Assembly: GCA_022385805.1 (NCBI GenBank)
Contig: MU277701.1
Coordinates: 133,122 to 197,121, forward strand
Source: Pilatotrama ljubarskyi
Taxonomy: Eukaryota; Basidiomycota; Agaricomycetes; Polyporales; Polyporaceae
DNA length: 64,000 nucleotides
Direction: 5' to 3'
A program made the position numbers and the translations under genes. The notes under the pieces are model-generated. The model saw nothing but the letters and a program-made list of their open reading frames with translations. It was not told the DNA's origin and ran no database searches. Shown here one piece after another: positions 35,156 through 47,190 of the stretch (within the stretch, counting starts at the first letter, position 1; each line of letters starts with the position of its first letter).

Positions 35156-35349
35156 TAAGCTGATCGAGATGCATCGGGCCGATGACCCGGCACATCAAGA
35201 GTAGGACCCCTGACTGCCCTCGACGGAGGACAGTCGGCTGGGGTCCCGGTGGCGGAGAGCTGCAGGGCAAACGATCCATGGGCCAGTGACCCTCCGCCTC
35301 TCCGCCTTTCACCTCCGCCGCTTCCCTCACTTCCTCGTCGTCGAGAGCC

Positions 35350-36940
35350 ATGTCGCGCAGGCCACCCACCATGAACGGCGCACCTCCCACCTCACCCGCC
35401 ACCGCATACGGCCTCGCCCTCCTCTCCGAATACACCCACACGCTCGACAGCGTGCCCGTCGACCTCTCACGCAGCTTCGGCGACCTGCGCGAGCTCGACG
35501 CCGTTCTCTCCTCCTCCATCACTCTCCTCACCGCGAAGATCAACGAGCTCATTGTTATGATTGAGACCAAGAACGGCTCGAACGACGACCGCCTCTTTCT
35601 CCTCACCGAGATTGCCGAGGAGGCCGCGCGCCTGAAGCTCGGTGGCGAGGACAAGATTCGCGTCGCCTGCCACGCCGCGGACGGGCTCCGCGCACACAAG
35701 TCGCATATGAAGGCACTTCTCGACTTGATACCCGACCAGGAGTTCACGAAAGCCGCTGAGGCGCTGTCCAGGAGGACCGTCTATCCCCATGTGGCGACGC
35801 GCAACTACTACCCGCCGGGTATGGCGGGCGAGGGTGGCAGGCGCAACCGGCGAGCCGTCGGCGCAACAACGGGCTACAACTTGTTGGTGAACGGTGTCGA
35901 AGCAAGCCCAGGAAAGCGGAAGAGAGTGGTGGCGAGGGACGAGGACGTCGATCCCACCAGAACGCCGAGCAAGAAAGACCGTCCAGACGCATCGCAGGCT
36001 CAGAAGCCGCGGAACGGCACACGGAAGAAGTATGTGACATCTATATGAGTACGGTTCGTTGGGAGACGTAGGGGCGGCTGTCTGCCCTGTCCAAGAGCTT
36101 AGCCCGTCAAGAGCGGGGGTGTGTCATGGTTGGGTCCCAGCGACCCGCCGCCATCCCCTCCCGCTACTATCCTCTTCCTATATCTACACAGCTGCTAACG
36201 AGGTATAATACAGAGTTGCAGACCGCAATGCGTCGCCGACAGAATCTGTTATGTCAGTGGCATCACACCTCCCTCAGAACATACCCGCACCCTCAAATGC
36301 CTCAAGCGCCCGCCCGAACGCGTATGGTCGAGCCGGAAGCAACTCGTCATCCAACAAGCGCAATCAAGGCGAAGCTGTATCTTCACGGCGAGATGCGTAC
36401 AGTGCCCAGCCTCCCTCTTCTAGCCACCCATCCCTCCCTGCGCCATACACGTCGGCGTCCACTAGTGTGCTCGCGGACCCGCAGAGCACGCGCGCCGTGA
36501 GCAACGGAGTTCTGTCGGACTGGCCCCATGGCCAGCTTGAAGGACCCGGGATGCCAGTGGCGCGCAATATCCCCGCTCCGGTCGATGGGAACGACGGTAC
36601 GCTAAGCGCGGGCGGGGAGCCGGACGGCGATGCGGACGACGGAAAGACATACTGTTTCTGTGATGGTGTCAGTTATGGCGAGATGATCGCGTGTGACGAC
36701 GAGGAGTGCGAGAAGGAATGGGTGCGTGTGCTTCTCGTTCGAATATGCGCCATTGAAGCTGACCTTGGTGTGGGCTCGGCTCCGCAGTTCCATATCGCCT
36801 GTGTGGGCCTCACCGTTGTTCCCGAGAGTACGTGGTATTGCGCGCGGTGCGTGGAGAAACGCCAGAATCAGAGGAAGGCCGGGAGGGGTGGCAAGAAGCG
36901 GACGGCCGGCGGACGCGCTGCGAGGAACAACGGCGCGTGA
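35350..36940 (+). CDS. ING-family PHD-finger protein (histone acetylation/deacetylation complex subunit)
   Basis: Three exons (35350-36029, 36214-36721, 36788-36940) encode 446 aa. The N-terminal ING helical domain spans about 10-115 (YGLALLSEYTHTLDSVPVDL, DRLFLLTEIAEEAARLKLGGEDKI). A basic, Ser-rich linker follows. The C-terminal PHD finger at 374-417 keeps the full Cys4-His-Cys3 set: CFCDGVSYGEMIACDD, CEKEWFHIACVGL, WYCARC. ING PHD fingers read H3K4me3 and recruit NuA4- or Rpd3-type complexes; which complex is not decided by sequence. A second in-frame ATG lies at 35371. Intron 1 (184 bp) is long for this window and could hide a small exon. Its promoter region now contains the TIR element. 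Confidence 0.9.
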
Positions 36941-37516
36941 GGGCAGAGCGGAGCCGCGTAGCTGACACTTGGTACGTGATGTTCGCCTCGCGAAGGCGCG
37001 CCATAAGTGCTGATCGAAGTCTGACAAGCAGTATCATCGCTTATCTGGGATTACTCCAGCTGTCTCGTTTGTCTCGTCTGTTTGTCTCGTGTATTCTACA
37101 GTAGGACTTGTTCACTAGTGCTCTCGATTCGCTTGGTCCCCCTCTTCCAGAAAGTGGCTACCTCCGTGACGCACCTATCGCGCGCTGTACGCGCGGTCGA
37201 GCCACTCGTGCGACTGTCTCCGTTCACGCTCCGATTTCCTTGGCGGGCGCGGGATCGCCCACTCTGACAGCAGCTTACGATCGACACCGTGCATTTGTAC
37301 GCGTCATGGTACAAATGTAGCGATATACCACCGGAAAGGGACATGATCGTACACCAACACTCGGGCTTCGATGCACATACACAATCTGTCATGGTGCTCT
37401 TGTTGACCGTATATCTAAGGGCTCGCAGCGGACGACTGCCCGTTGTACGTCGCACTGGCATCCCCCGTCCTCGTCTCGTCGTCGCACACTATCAAAACAC
37501 AGTCCGTTTATAATGT
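36941..37516. other. Intergenic between ING and zinc-finger genes
   Basis: These 576 bp hold no recognised gene. A run of tgtctcgt repeats (about 37063-37085) follows the ING stop. Confidence 0.5.
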
Positions 37517-38805
37517 ATGACTCCAACAGGATACTCATGCGCCCATATTGATACTATTGACCACAGGCCCAAGGACGCCAAACAACCTCTCTTCTGCTGT
37601 GGCACCCAGCACAAGTCCGCAAACTATCACAGGCGCACAGTCCATCAGCAGCACACCAAGATATATTTCAGAGGCCACCCAGAGGCCAGCTTTATTCTTA
37701 GACGCAATCCTGTCACGTCACTCTTTCACTGCCCCCATTGCGACAAGTCGTGGGCCATGGCCACGCCGATACGCGTAAGTACGGTAGACGCAGATCAGCG
37801 CGTCGCGTCGCACTGACGTCACGCGTCATTCCTAGAATCACATCTTCCAAAGATGCTCAGGGTACGCGCAGTATCGTTCGCAGGCGGCTGCGAAGAGCAG
37901 CGACCAGGCATCGATCCTCGTGACATCGTCCGCGGAGGGATCATCTCAAATTGATTCCCCGCTGCAGGACAGCCCGGACGTGGCCAACGTCCAGGCGAAA
38001 GAGGAGCACGGACATGGCAAGTATTTACTGTGCTCTCCATTCCCATCCCCTTTGCTAAAGCGTCCCATGAACAGCCACCAATGGCCATCACCCGAACGTT
38101 ATTACAGGCGCTACTTCTTTGCTCTCGTCTGGCAATGCCACTCCACCGCAGGAGTCTGGCCAACCAGCCAGCGTCGGGGCAACGGTCCCGACATCCTCCC
38201 CGGGAAATTCGTCTGGGCCTAATACCCTCGAGCAAGTGATTTCTTTTCCGCCTGTGCTTCGTCCGGCGATCTGGTCACCAGTCAATGGCCGTTTTGCTGA
38301 GACCGCGGAGGAGTTGCCTCATGTGCACTTCACGATGGAAACGGGGGTACGACCTGTCAGCTCCCTGCCTGGCCTCTGGAGGACTGCTTCTGCTTGTTCG
38401 TCCAGGTCATCCCTTCGCACTTTAGCCGACGATGCCTCCGCCCCTCGGAGCACTATGACTACTTTCAAGTGTGAACCTGACTACGCTGGCTTACCACCGG
38501 CAAGTGTCTTGCGCACGGGCTCTTCTCTATCTGGTCCTAGTCTCTCTTCGCCCCTTTCCCCGCGACATTCTCCGGAACGTCCTACGGCAGTGCGACGCTT
38601 CCTTGACACTCTTCGTCGCCCTCTAGGTCACGCTGCGCCGCTGTTATACAAGATGGGGCTCGTCAGCGAAGCGGATTTGGACTTGATCTGCACGATGCCA
38701 GAGTCATGGGACGAAGTAGGCGCCGTCCTGCAGACGGGAGGTATCACGACGATCGAATGGCTCATGGTGAAGGAGGCGTTCAAGATGAGGGCAAAGGATT
38801 TTTAG
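37517..38805 (+). CDS. C2HC zinc-finger protein, unknown function
   Basis: Three exons (37517-37774, 37836-38016, 38075-38805) encode 389 aa. A zinc-finger-like motif at 72-93 reads FHCPHCDKSWAMATPIRNH then FQRC, giving ligands Cys72, Cys75, His88 and Cys93. A weaker Cys/His cluster precedes it at about 27-50. The centre is Ser/Pro-rich. The C-terminus is a compact, probably helical block (RRPLGHAAPLLYKMGLVSEA, ICTMPESWDEVGAVLQ). I do not know the family; nucleic-acid binding is only suggested by the finger. Intron 2 starts gcaagt, so it is a GC...AG intron; the only nearby GT donor breaks the frame. The start could also lie upstream if a further exon exists. Confidence 0.6.
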
Positions 38806-39188
38806 ATGGGCGCGTTCGCTGGGATGCGTAACTAGAATCAAAACTGTAGACTGATTAGATGTGTTGGCTGTGGTTTCTTTATCGAACTGTCATGGATCGT
38901 ATCTCTTACACGAAACGGTATCGCGCAGCTTCAGCGAAGACATAAACGCTGGGGACGTTGTCGTGGGATCACTCGTCTGAATTTGACAGCGGGTTGCGTT
39001 CTCAAGCGTTTGGTGGTAAAATCGCATTCGCGATGTGATCCATGTGTGCACCCCTACATTAGGAAGCATATTCTGAAAGTGAAAGATCCGATTATGGGCC
39101 CATTGATACGCATGGTCATAATATCCGAGATGCTCGCATGTTGTACGTTCCAACCGCAACAACTGCAGATGATCGGCATTCTGTCATG
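38806..39188. other. Convergent 3' region
   Basis: These 383 bp lie between the zinc-finger and carboxypeptidase stop codons. The sequence is A/T-richer than the genes, with no coding model. Confidence 0.6.
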
Positions 39189-41398
39189 TTAGAATCCTTT
39201 CTTGCTCAGCCAACGATTCGCTACTTCCAAAGCCCGCACGGGCTGGTCATATGGGACCTACGTAGCAGACACTGAGCGTTAGTGCTCCTCAAAACCGGTT
39301 CGCTCAGCAAGGGAGTCCTCACCATATGCCCGGCTCCGTCGATGGTGGCGAACGTGAGGCCGCCACCGGTTCTGAACTTCCCAGCGACCTCTCCGTCCAC
39401 GAGCCACTCTTGCAGCGGGGCGTTCCGGTAGGCGTCTTGCGAGGACCACTCCAGCGCGAGCGTCATACGTTCGTTGCCGACCTAGAAGACCCACACGTGA
39501 GTCACAGCCGTAGCCGACAATGTGCGACAACATAGTGCGGACGTACCCAGTTGCATGACCAGTCTGTAGCTCCCACGTAAAGGAGCGCGCGCACACCACG
39601 CTCGAGAAGCGCAGCGAGGTGGTATTCGGCGGGGAAAGACCAGAAGTCGCCGCTCTGCTCGAACCGGCGGTTGAGGGACATATCGACCGGCGTGTAATTT
39701 CGGGCCGGAGGATCGACGCCTAGAAGAGACTGCACGCGCGGGTTGTTGAGGTATTTGGTGATGTTTCTGATGGGGCGTACGGCGAGATTGACATGCAGTG
39801 CAGAGGTATAGCGTTTGAGACTTACTGCAGGACCGGGTAACATTCACCCAGGTCGGGTTTGTCGGTGCTGAGTATCGCATGACAAAACAGTCAGTTCCTC
39901 CGAATTGGGAGGACAAGGCCCGCTCACCAGGGCCTCCGTGCGTCGTAGGGGTTTATGCCTACATGCGAACATCGTCGACGCACGATCAACGGAGTAATCT
40001 TGGCGACCGCACTTACGCTCCAAGAATGCGCCAAACGTATCTCCGCAGTAGTTGTAAGCGGCGCTGCAGTCGATGTAGTCCGACGTATCTTTGCAAGACT
40101 CCTGCAGACGCTTCGCGCAGCGGGGGAGAATCTGCTTCATTTGGACGCATTCCCTGGAAGGAGTGTTGGAATACGGCCATGGAAGTATGAGTGGAGGACG
40201 TACGCGATGCTGGTTATGAACGGGAAACCATAGTCCCCACATCGCACGTCGTAGTATGACAGCGACATGACCAAATGATCCGTGCAACCGTTCCCTACCA
40301 ATTTCAAAGGATCAGTACGGACTTCTGGTACGGTAAGAAGTAATATACCAATCATGACCGATGAGAGGTTCACGGGAGTCATCCCCGCTTCGACCAGGCG
40401 AGCATTCTGGTCATAGACGGTGGATGCGAACAACGGTATGTATCGACCCTGTGGAGCAGATGTAAGATTTCTCGCATACTTGGATGGATGCAAGAAACTT
40501 CAGCTCACGCCGTACGACTCGCCAGCCATATGGAAAGGTCGACCCTTGAACTTTGGGAAATGTTCGAAGAAAACTGCTACAAATGCAGCGATGTCGACCG
40601 CTGCCTCGGCGGTTGTGCTCTGGAGGAGAACCCATGCACTGAGTAGTAGACAACAGCGACTCTGTTTATACCACTCACGACTTCTTCGCCGTAATCTGCA
40701 TAAGAAAAGCCAACGCCGACAGGCTGGTCGACGAAGAATATATTGGCCTGGTCGTTCCATGCGTACTCGAAGCGTTCGGTGGTGTTCGCGCCGGTCACTC
40801 GGCAAGGACCTAGCGTACAGTGAGCAGTCAGCTGTGGGGGAACGTCTCATACCACCAACCTAGCTCCATGAACAAGCCAAAGGCTGAGGACCCGCCGGGT
40901 CCTCCGTTGGTCCAGAAGACCACATCGTCCTCGTCGGGATCGCGACGACTTTCGAAGATGTAGAAGAACAGGTGCCTCGCCTCCACATCGATGTAGCCTG
41001 TGTAGGACCTGCATGAAGCGTGAGTCGGAAAAATGATTATCCCAATGCCCTACAGGGTCGACGCAGGGTACACATGCGAATCCAGGATGAAGCAGGTCGA
41101 CCTACCGCACGCCACCGTCGCAGAACTGCGACTCCTTGATCCGAACACTATGCCTCGGAAATTTGGGATGTGTGAGAGTGGTATATTCTTCGGCGGAGAT
41201 TGTGTAGAGGTCTGATACTGGCGTGAAGAGGCCCGCATCATATGGTGCGTAGGAAGCGTAGACTGGTGCATGCGCGGGATCAGCGCGTCCCTGGTCTGCA
41301 GGACGAGCGCCGAGCATATGCTGCGACGTAACCGCATTGACCATGCATGACCCAGCCGCTAGGAGAAGAGCAATGGCGGCAAGGCTCTTGCTGCACAT
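39189..41398 (-). CDS. Serine carboxypeptidase S10, carboxypeptidase Y-like
   Basis: Twelve exons: 41398-41106, 41008-40860, 40809-40679, 40619-40509, 40448-40349, 40294-40204, 40153-40017, 39958-39928, 39867-39826, 39766-39547, 39481-39323, 39257-39189; 510 aa. A signal peptide ([18 protein letters not shown]) and a propeptide precede the S10 domain. It has the oxyanion segment [20 protein letters not shown]. The catalytic triad is Ser226 in GESYGG, Asp430 in GATDWSCNW and His487 in GAGHMVPYDQP. Disulphide-rich insert residues ([18 protein letters not shown]) match carboxypeptidase Y. The enzyme removes C-terminal residues at acid pH, in the vacuole or secreted. The start at 41398 was preferred over the in-frame ATG at 41434 because it puts the signal peptide at the very N-terminus. 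Confidence 0.94.
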
Positions 41399-42016
41399 GG
41401 CGTTCCAGGAGTTTATGTCGGACGTCCGTGGCATGTGGCTGGTGATTTATGTGTGTCCGACCAGCGGACCCGAACCGAGTGACTCCAACGGTCGACTCAG
41501 GGCAGGTTGCGCAGCGGTGCAGGAGACGGCAGGAAAGATGGAGGTTTCAGAGACAACGATTGCGCGACGTTGTGTAGATCTACGAGTGTTCAGTGCCAGT
41601 GCTACTGGAGGCTCCACGAAGAGGCTGCCGACCCGCTGAATGATCTGGCAATTATACTGAGCAATTAATGGAAATGAAGGATAGTACCAGCGCAGAGGCT
41701 TTACCTAGCACTAGCAGGCTCAGGAAGTCTTCCGGCTGCCGTTCTTACCACCGTCAGGCTTGGCATGAAGCTCGGTGTCGCGGTGCCTGAGAGTCACGGT
41801 GGATCTGATGAGACGCGTCTCGCGTGGCGTCGGGCATCCCGGGCAGATCCCGGACCGTGCTGTCCGACACGCGTCCGTTATGGCAAGAGCAGAACGTTGT
41901 TTGCACCTCGCTCGCGATCCCATCTCTTGACTCCTCCCACCATCGCGCGGCATCTGCAGCGCCTTCAAGTCACTCCGCGTTCGCTGCATCTCTATTCAAA
42001 CCCACTCTATAGACGA
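41399..42016. promoter_or_regulatory. Divergent promoter, carboxypeptidase / unknown protein
   Basis: These 618 bp lie between two divergent start codons. A short A/T-rich patch lies at 41650-41680 (attatactgagcaattaatgg). No other feature is seen. Confidence 0.45.
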
Positions 42017-43907
42017 ATGACACGCTACCTCCCGTCCAACATGGTCCTCACATCGCAGTCGAGCAGGACTCGGCCATCTCGGAGTGAAGTACGCCTGGCG
42101 CAGGGTCTCCGCGAGAAATCGTCCTGGTTTGTCAATTACATCATCAAGGCGCGCCCAGTGAGTGTCGTTAGAAGCCGACCTGACTGTAGTGGCCTGGCTG
42201 GACTGAATTGCTTTGCTTTGCGTCGTAGGAGGTACGTGTCTGCGCAGAGCCGAGGATCCTCCGTCACCACCCCCGCACAACGAGGCCGAATCAGATGGAA
42301 CAACTCCAGCTCGAGGTTATGGTTGAACGGCAGGAGGTGCGTTGTCAGATTACCTACAGTACATACGCCCGCGGATCTGCATCATGGAGCTCGCAGGTGC
42401 GCTCGGATACCTCCGCTGAGGAGGCAGGCACGTCCATGCCGTCCCCGCTCCCATACGGCAAAACCCTGAAGTCTGTACGAAGACTGAAGGTAAGCGGGCA
42501 TTACGCACACGACCATGAACACAGATGCTACCTACGTCTCGGTTAGAGGATCAGCGGCCGTGCGGTTGTTGCGCTCAACGTAAACGTTCCCGACGCTGTC
42601 TATCCCGGCTAAGTACTCAGTGAGCTTACACAGATCGTCAACGAAGAACCGGAGTCGGATTCCGAAGACTTTGGTCGCGTGTGTCTTCTCGTCTTCATCT
42701 TGCTAACACGCGATGGACCCGCACTGATCCTTGCTAGGTCTGCTCAATTGTGGGCGAAGATTCCTCTGCCCCAAGCGAATACCACACCGCTATCTCGCAC
42801 TTGACTGACCTGAGCGGATTGGAGGATAACAGGTATCCGCAGCTCGTCGACGAAAGCTCGGGCGCAGTCTTTGCTCGTGTCTGTGTGGTATGTTCATTCT
42901 CCAATGTTTCGGTTCTGCTCACTTACACACGACCACAGAGCCGCGAGGGACGCTCCGCGTCAGCAGCCGGGTCTTTCGCGGGAGAATGGATGACAACCCA
43001 AGCTACTGCTGCTCGGGTCCTCCCGATGACAGAGGCCTCTCCGCATCTTCTTGCGGTACCATCACTCATGCTCACTTTACCGACGCCGCAAATAGCACAC
43101 TCACCGGTCTTCCGCCCGCGCTCGCCCATCACTTTGTCCAAGTATGTGGAGGCCACGACCCCGACCTACTTGCGCAACCCCCTTTCATTGTCTCCTAGTA
43201 CCTCAATGTCGCCCGTGCCCTCAGTACCTTCCTGCGATCGCTGCTGTCTGGCACAGCTCGAGTACGGCTTGATATGCCGTTCGTGCGAGAAGCAATGGCT
43301 GGCCTGCAAGATGTGGTACCAGGCACACGACGGCGGCCGTCGGCGCTGGCTCACTGAGCCGTACATCAACCCTGCCGAGAGCAACGCGAGCGTCCGCGCG
43401 GTCATGGGTGTCCTGGGCGTCCCGGGGAGCAGCGATAGGTCGCACTCGAACCGTGGCCTCGGATTTGGATCGTCCGTCTCGTTCAAGAAAGAGCTGCCGT
43501 TCAGGGTCTTGGCGACGTCTTCCGACACTTCTAGCTTGCATGTGCGCTCTGGGACGAACTCTGGTGGTACTCGCTCCTGGGCGACACGGCCAGCGAAACT
43601 GACTGCGAGACGCGTTTTGCTCATTCGGCAGGACTCTGTGGTGGCTGCGAAGAAGGCGTGCGCCGTTCTCCGAGCTCTACGGTTTGCGTCTGTTGCGGTG
43701 CTCTTGCCCGGGCCTGTATTTCGGAACGACCGCTCCTCTGTGCCGTCACTGTCGACGTCCGATGACTCGTCGGCGACATCATGCGCCGCTGCTATCGGTG
43801 GCCATCGCCGGCCGTGCTCAAGGAAGAACATGGGCTCCCTTTCCTCTGGGTCGACTGGATTCGCGTGCATCACGTCGAGCTCTCGGTTCGTCGAACATCT
43901 GTTATGA
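42017..43907 (+). CDS. Unknown protein with CxxC...CxxC cluster
   Basis: Seven exons: 42017-42157, 42229-42336, 42397-42489, 42547-42579, 42634-42678, 42738-42887, 42939-43907; 512 aa. I do not recognise the family. The N-terminus (GLREKSSWFVNYIIKARP) and middle are acidic and Ser-rich (EEPESDSEDFG, DLSGLEDNRYPQL). Around residues 285-315 is a compact cluster, CDRCCLAQLEYGLICRSCEK followed by WLACKMWY, that looks like a small zinc-binding knuckle. The tail is Ser-rich and basic. The last intron (42888-42938, 51 bp) is stop-free and in phase, so it could be retained. Small exons and weak family support make the 5' half uncertain; the last exon is solid by composition. Confidence 0.55.
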
Positions 43908-44632
43908 ACGGTTGCCCTGTGCTGCGCGAGCGACGCGCCGCCTTGCGTACGCTGTGCAGGACCGACGGAGTGGAGAGCCGCGTGCAGGAGAGGCGGTAGG
44001 CGATCTCGGAGGAGGGCGGGGGAAAGACGACAACTCCGCTAACGTATAGGACTACAATGTACGGATAGGAGCAGTTCATTTCCTCCTGAACGGCGATTGT
44101 GCACGGTCGAAGCAGACCTCGAGGTTAGCGTTGAGATACTGCCCTGTCGAATCTGGCCGCAAGGCTCACGAGCTGCGGGCGCTTGTGCGGGCCCGGTACG
44201 CTGGAACTTGGACCTGCTTGGGCGTCTTGGCTGGCGGAGCGCTGTGGCCCAAAGAGAGTATCCCGGACGCTTGGTCCACGCGAGCGCCGGGAACGTTCTC
44301 GAGCTCATCATCTCCTGCGTCGACACACACATATGTTTTTCTGGCCGCTATGCGTTGCGGGGCAGCGACGGGCAGACGGAGACCCTGAGCGGGGAAACGG
44401 TAGAGTACTTGGTATTGCAGAGTTTTGTCGGAGCGGAACGGCTGAGCGCCGGGTCGAATTAATGAAGTTACCAAACACTGGAGTACCGCATCGTCGTTCC
44501 CCGCAACCTCCTCGTCCGCTCTCTTGGTCGTCCTCGCTCTTTCGTTTATAACGGCGCCCTCCGTCGCCCAGCACACCCAGCTCATGCTCCCCCCGCTTCC
44601 CCCCTCTCACCCACTCCCCCCCATCCACCGCA
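43908..44632. other. Intergenic, upstream of NRAMP gene
   Basis: These 725 bp hold no convincing gene. A C-rich stretch (cccccgcttcccccctctcacccac) lies just before the NRAMP start, as is common upstream of fungal genes. Confidence 0.5.
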
Positions 44633-46864
44633 ATGCACCATTCCCCGGCGCAATTCACTCGAGAGGGCGCGGAAAGACGTCAGCCGCAGCCTGCTGACGC
44701 GCAGGTCTGGTCCCAGCGCGCAAAGAAGTACGCCTGGGTCGTCACCCAGCATGTCACCAAGCACACCGGCGTCGGCATCGTCTGTGCGGTCGCATACTTT
44801 GATCCGTGAGTGTGCAAAAAAACATAGCGGAAGAGCCGCGCGCTGAAGGAGATGGTGCAGGGGAAACTGGGGCGTCGACCTCCAGGCTGGCTCGGAGTTC
44901 GGGTACAAGCTCCTCTTCGTCGTTCTCCTCGCAGGCGTTTTCGCGATTGTTGTGCAGGTGCGTTTTGCGACTCTGCGAACGGTCTCCGGTCCGCTCACCG
45001 CGCATACAGTCCCTGGCATCCCGTCTCGGTTGCGTCACTGGCATGGGTACGTTGCCCCCTGCCCCTAGCATATCTTCCGTCGCTCATACACGCTTTCAGA
45101 CCTCGCCTCGCACTGCCGTCTCTTGCTTTACAATCGCCCCAAACACACTAAGCTATGGCGGTGGCTGGCCCTCTACCCCCTATATGCGCTCTCCGAGATC
45201 GCCATCATCAGCACAGACCTGGCAGAGCTTCTCGGGTCTGCGATCGCGCTTTGCTTGCTCTTCCCCGCGCTGCCCTTGTGGGCAGGCGTCCTTCTGACCG
45301 CGTCAGACGTCCTCGTGCTTCTTGCGCTGCGCGACCCCATGGCGGGCAAGCCCGTCAGGCTCTTTGAACTGTTCATTGGTGTCCTTGTGAGTCTCACAGC
45401 GTTCATTCGGCTAGCGGCTGCACTCACACAGTGCTTTCTTTGCCAGGTATTCATAGTATTGATTTGTATGGCCATCATCATCTCCAAGGCGAACGTCCAC
45501 TGGGGTGACGCCTTCCTCGGCTATGTCCCGTCGAAGACCGTCTTCCGATCCGACGCATTGTACACATGTGCGCGTTCATCCGCTATGATTCGCTTCGCGC
45601 GGCTGACGGGCTTGTAGCTATCGGTATCATAGGAGCAACCGTAATGCCTCACAGCCTATTCCTTGGCTCGGCCCTCGCTACGCAAGACCGAATCTCCAGC
45701 TCGTCAGATCCCGATAAGGAGGCTCAGCTTTCCACTGTGGACTCTTCGCTTTCCTCTGCCTCTGAGGTCACGATCTCCGCCAGCCCGTCTGCCCACAAGC
45801 GCGGCCCGCACTCCCTCACTGAGTACCTCAAGGCTAGCGTCAAGCGGCACTTCCGTGTAATGCCCATGGCGGACGTACCACACGCCCCTACCTCGCACGC
45901 GGACCACGAGAACAGGCCGTACGGTATGGTTCGTGGCCACATCTACCACGGCATCGTGGACATGGTCGTCAGCCTACTTGGGCTTGCCGTAGTGATCAAC
46001 TCAATGTGAGTAGTCTTTGTGCACATTACTGGCCTACATTTGATTGGCTGACGCGCCGCTCCGCTCTCAGGATCCTGATCTTGTCGAGCGCGGTGTTCTT
46101 CAACGGCGACACCGGCTCCGAGAGCCCGGCGAGCCTCTTCGACGCGTTCGATCTCCTGAGAAACCTGGTCGGCAAACGTACGTAGACATGCTTATTCCAG
46201 GCCCCGCCGATCTCCACGAGCTCACACGCTTGTTTATGCAGCGGCTGCTATCTTGTTCGCGCTCGCCCTCCTTGCGTCCGGCCAGAGCTCCTCGATCATT
46301 GCCACGCTTGCGGGTCAGATTGTGTCCGAGGGCTTCATCCGCTGGCGGCTTTCGGTACGTCCCCTCGGCACCCCTCATCGCCGTCCTGCAATGGTTGCTG
46401 ACCTTATGCTTCAACTACAGCCGGTCATGCGGCGTCTGCTCACCCGTTGCCTGGGTCTCGTTCCTTCCTTGATCGTCGCCGCTGCGTCCGGGCGCGCCGG
46501 TATCGACACGCTCCTCGTCGCCTCCCAGGTCGTCCTCTCGATCGTCCTCCCCTTCATCGTCTTCCCCCTCGTCTGGCTCACCTCCAACAAGTCCATCATG
46601 AGCGTGAAGAAGCCCAAGTCGGAGCGCATGGACCACGTGCAGGAGCTGGACCGCCGTCAGGCCCTGAACGGCATCACGCCCAGTGCTTCGTCCGACGGTG
46701 GGGAGACCAAGGAGCGCGAGAACGCCGATGCTGAGGCGCAGGCCGAGGAGACCGTCAACTTCGCGAACGGGAAGATTGTGATGGGCCTTGGATACCTCAT
46801 CTGGCTGGTCGTTGTCGTCGCCAACGTCTATGCCATCGTCGGGCTATGCCTCGGGGAGGACTGA
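44633..46864 (+). CDS. SMF: NRAMP divalent-metal transporter (Smf-type)
   Basis: Nine exons: 44633-44805, 44861-44957, 45010-45046, 45100-45386, 45447-45567, 45618-46005, 46071-46177, 46242-46354, 46421-46864; 588 aa. Both metal-site motifs are present: DPGN in YFDPGNWGVDLQAGS (first membrane helix) and MPHS in GATVMPHSLFLGSAL (sixth). The conserved loop SGQSSSIIATLAGQIVSEGF is intact. About eleven hydrophobic segments can be counted. NRAMP proteins import Mn, Fe and related ions with protons. Fungal Smf proteins usually carry MPHS where animals have MPHN, so the Ser is normal here. A cytosolic loop of roughly 100 residues (Ser-rich, then HFRVMPMADV) separates helices 6 and 7. The exact paralogue (plasma-membrane or vacuolar) cannot be told. 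Confidence 0.94.
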
Positions 46865-47190
46865 GGTTCTCCTGGCGCCCCCGGTGTGTAGCATATGTTT
46901 CTCCGTCGATGTCTATCGCGCTCGCTATCACTGTCGTATTCTATGGACCGTCCACATGCTCTACATATGTATTTTGTACCTCGCAAGCACGCATCACTAT
47001 TGTATTTACCTAGCGTTCACGCGATGTGCATTAGACACCGCACCCGTGATAATGCAGCCACTTCACACAATCTTGTTCGGCATAGAATTGAATTGGGAAG
47101 AGATGCAAATGCGACAGAGGTACAGTGCGTGCGAACATGTGACGACCCAAGGCCCTGGAACATGCGAAGTGACCGTGGCTACAATGCAGC
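46865..47190. other. Convergent 3' region, NRAMP / UTP14
   Basis: These 326 bp lie between converging stop codons; AT-rich, with no coding model. Confidence 0.6.

Larger units (their letters stand above)
34451..35157. mobile_element. Non-autonomous TIR element (MITE-like), TA target duplication
   Basis: Perfect 26-bp terminal inverted repeats begin CAGTGCCGGACAACC and bound a 703-bp unit (34453-35155) flanked by TA on both sides. TA duplication and a CAGT-type end are typical of Tc1/mariner-pogo elements. There is no transposase frame, so it must be mobilised in trans. The interior holds two diverged copies of a ~113-bp direct repeat. It sits in the divergent promoter of DPH4 and the ING gene, touching the DPH4 start codon. 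Both TIRs being identical suggests a fairly recent insertion. Confidence 0.9.
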
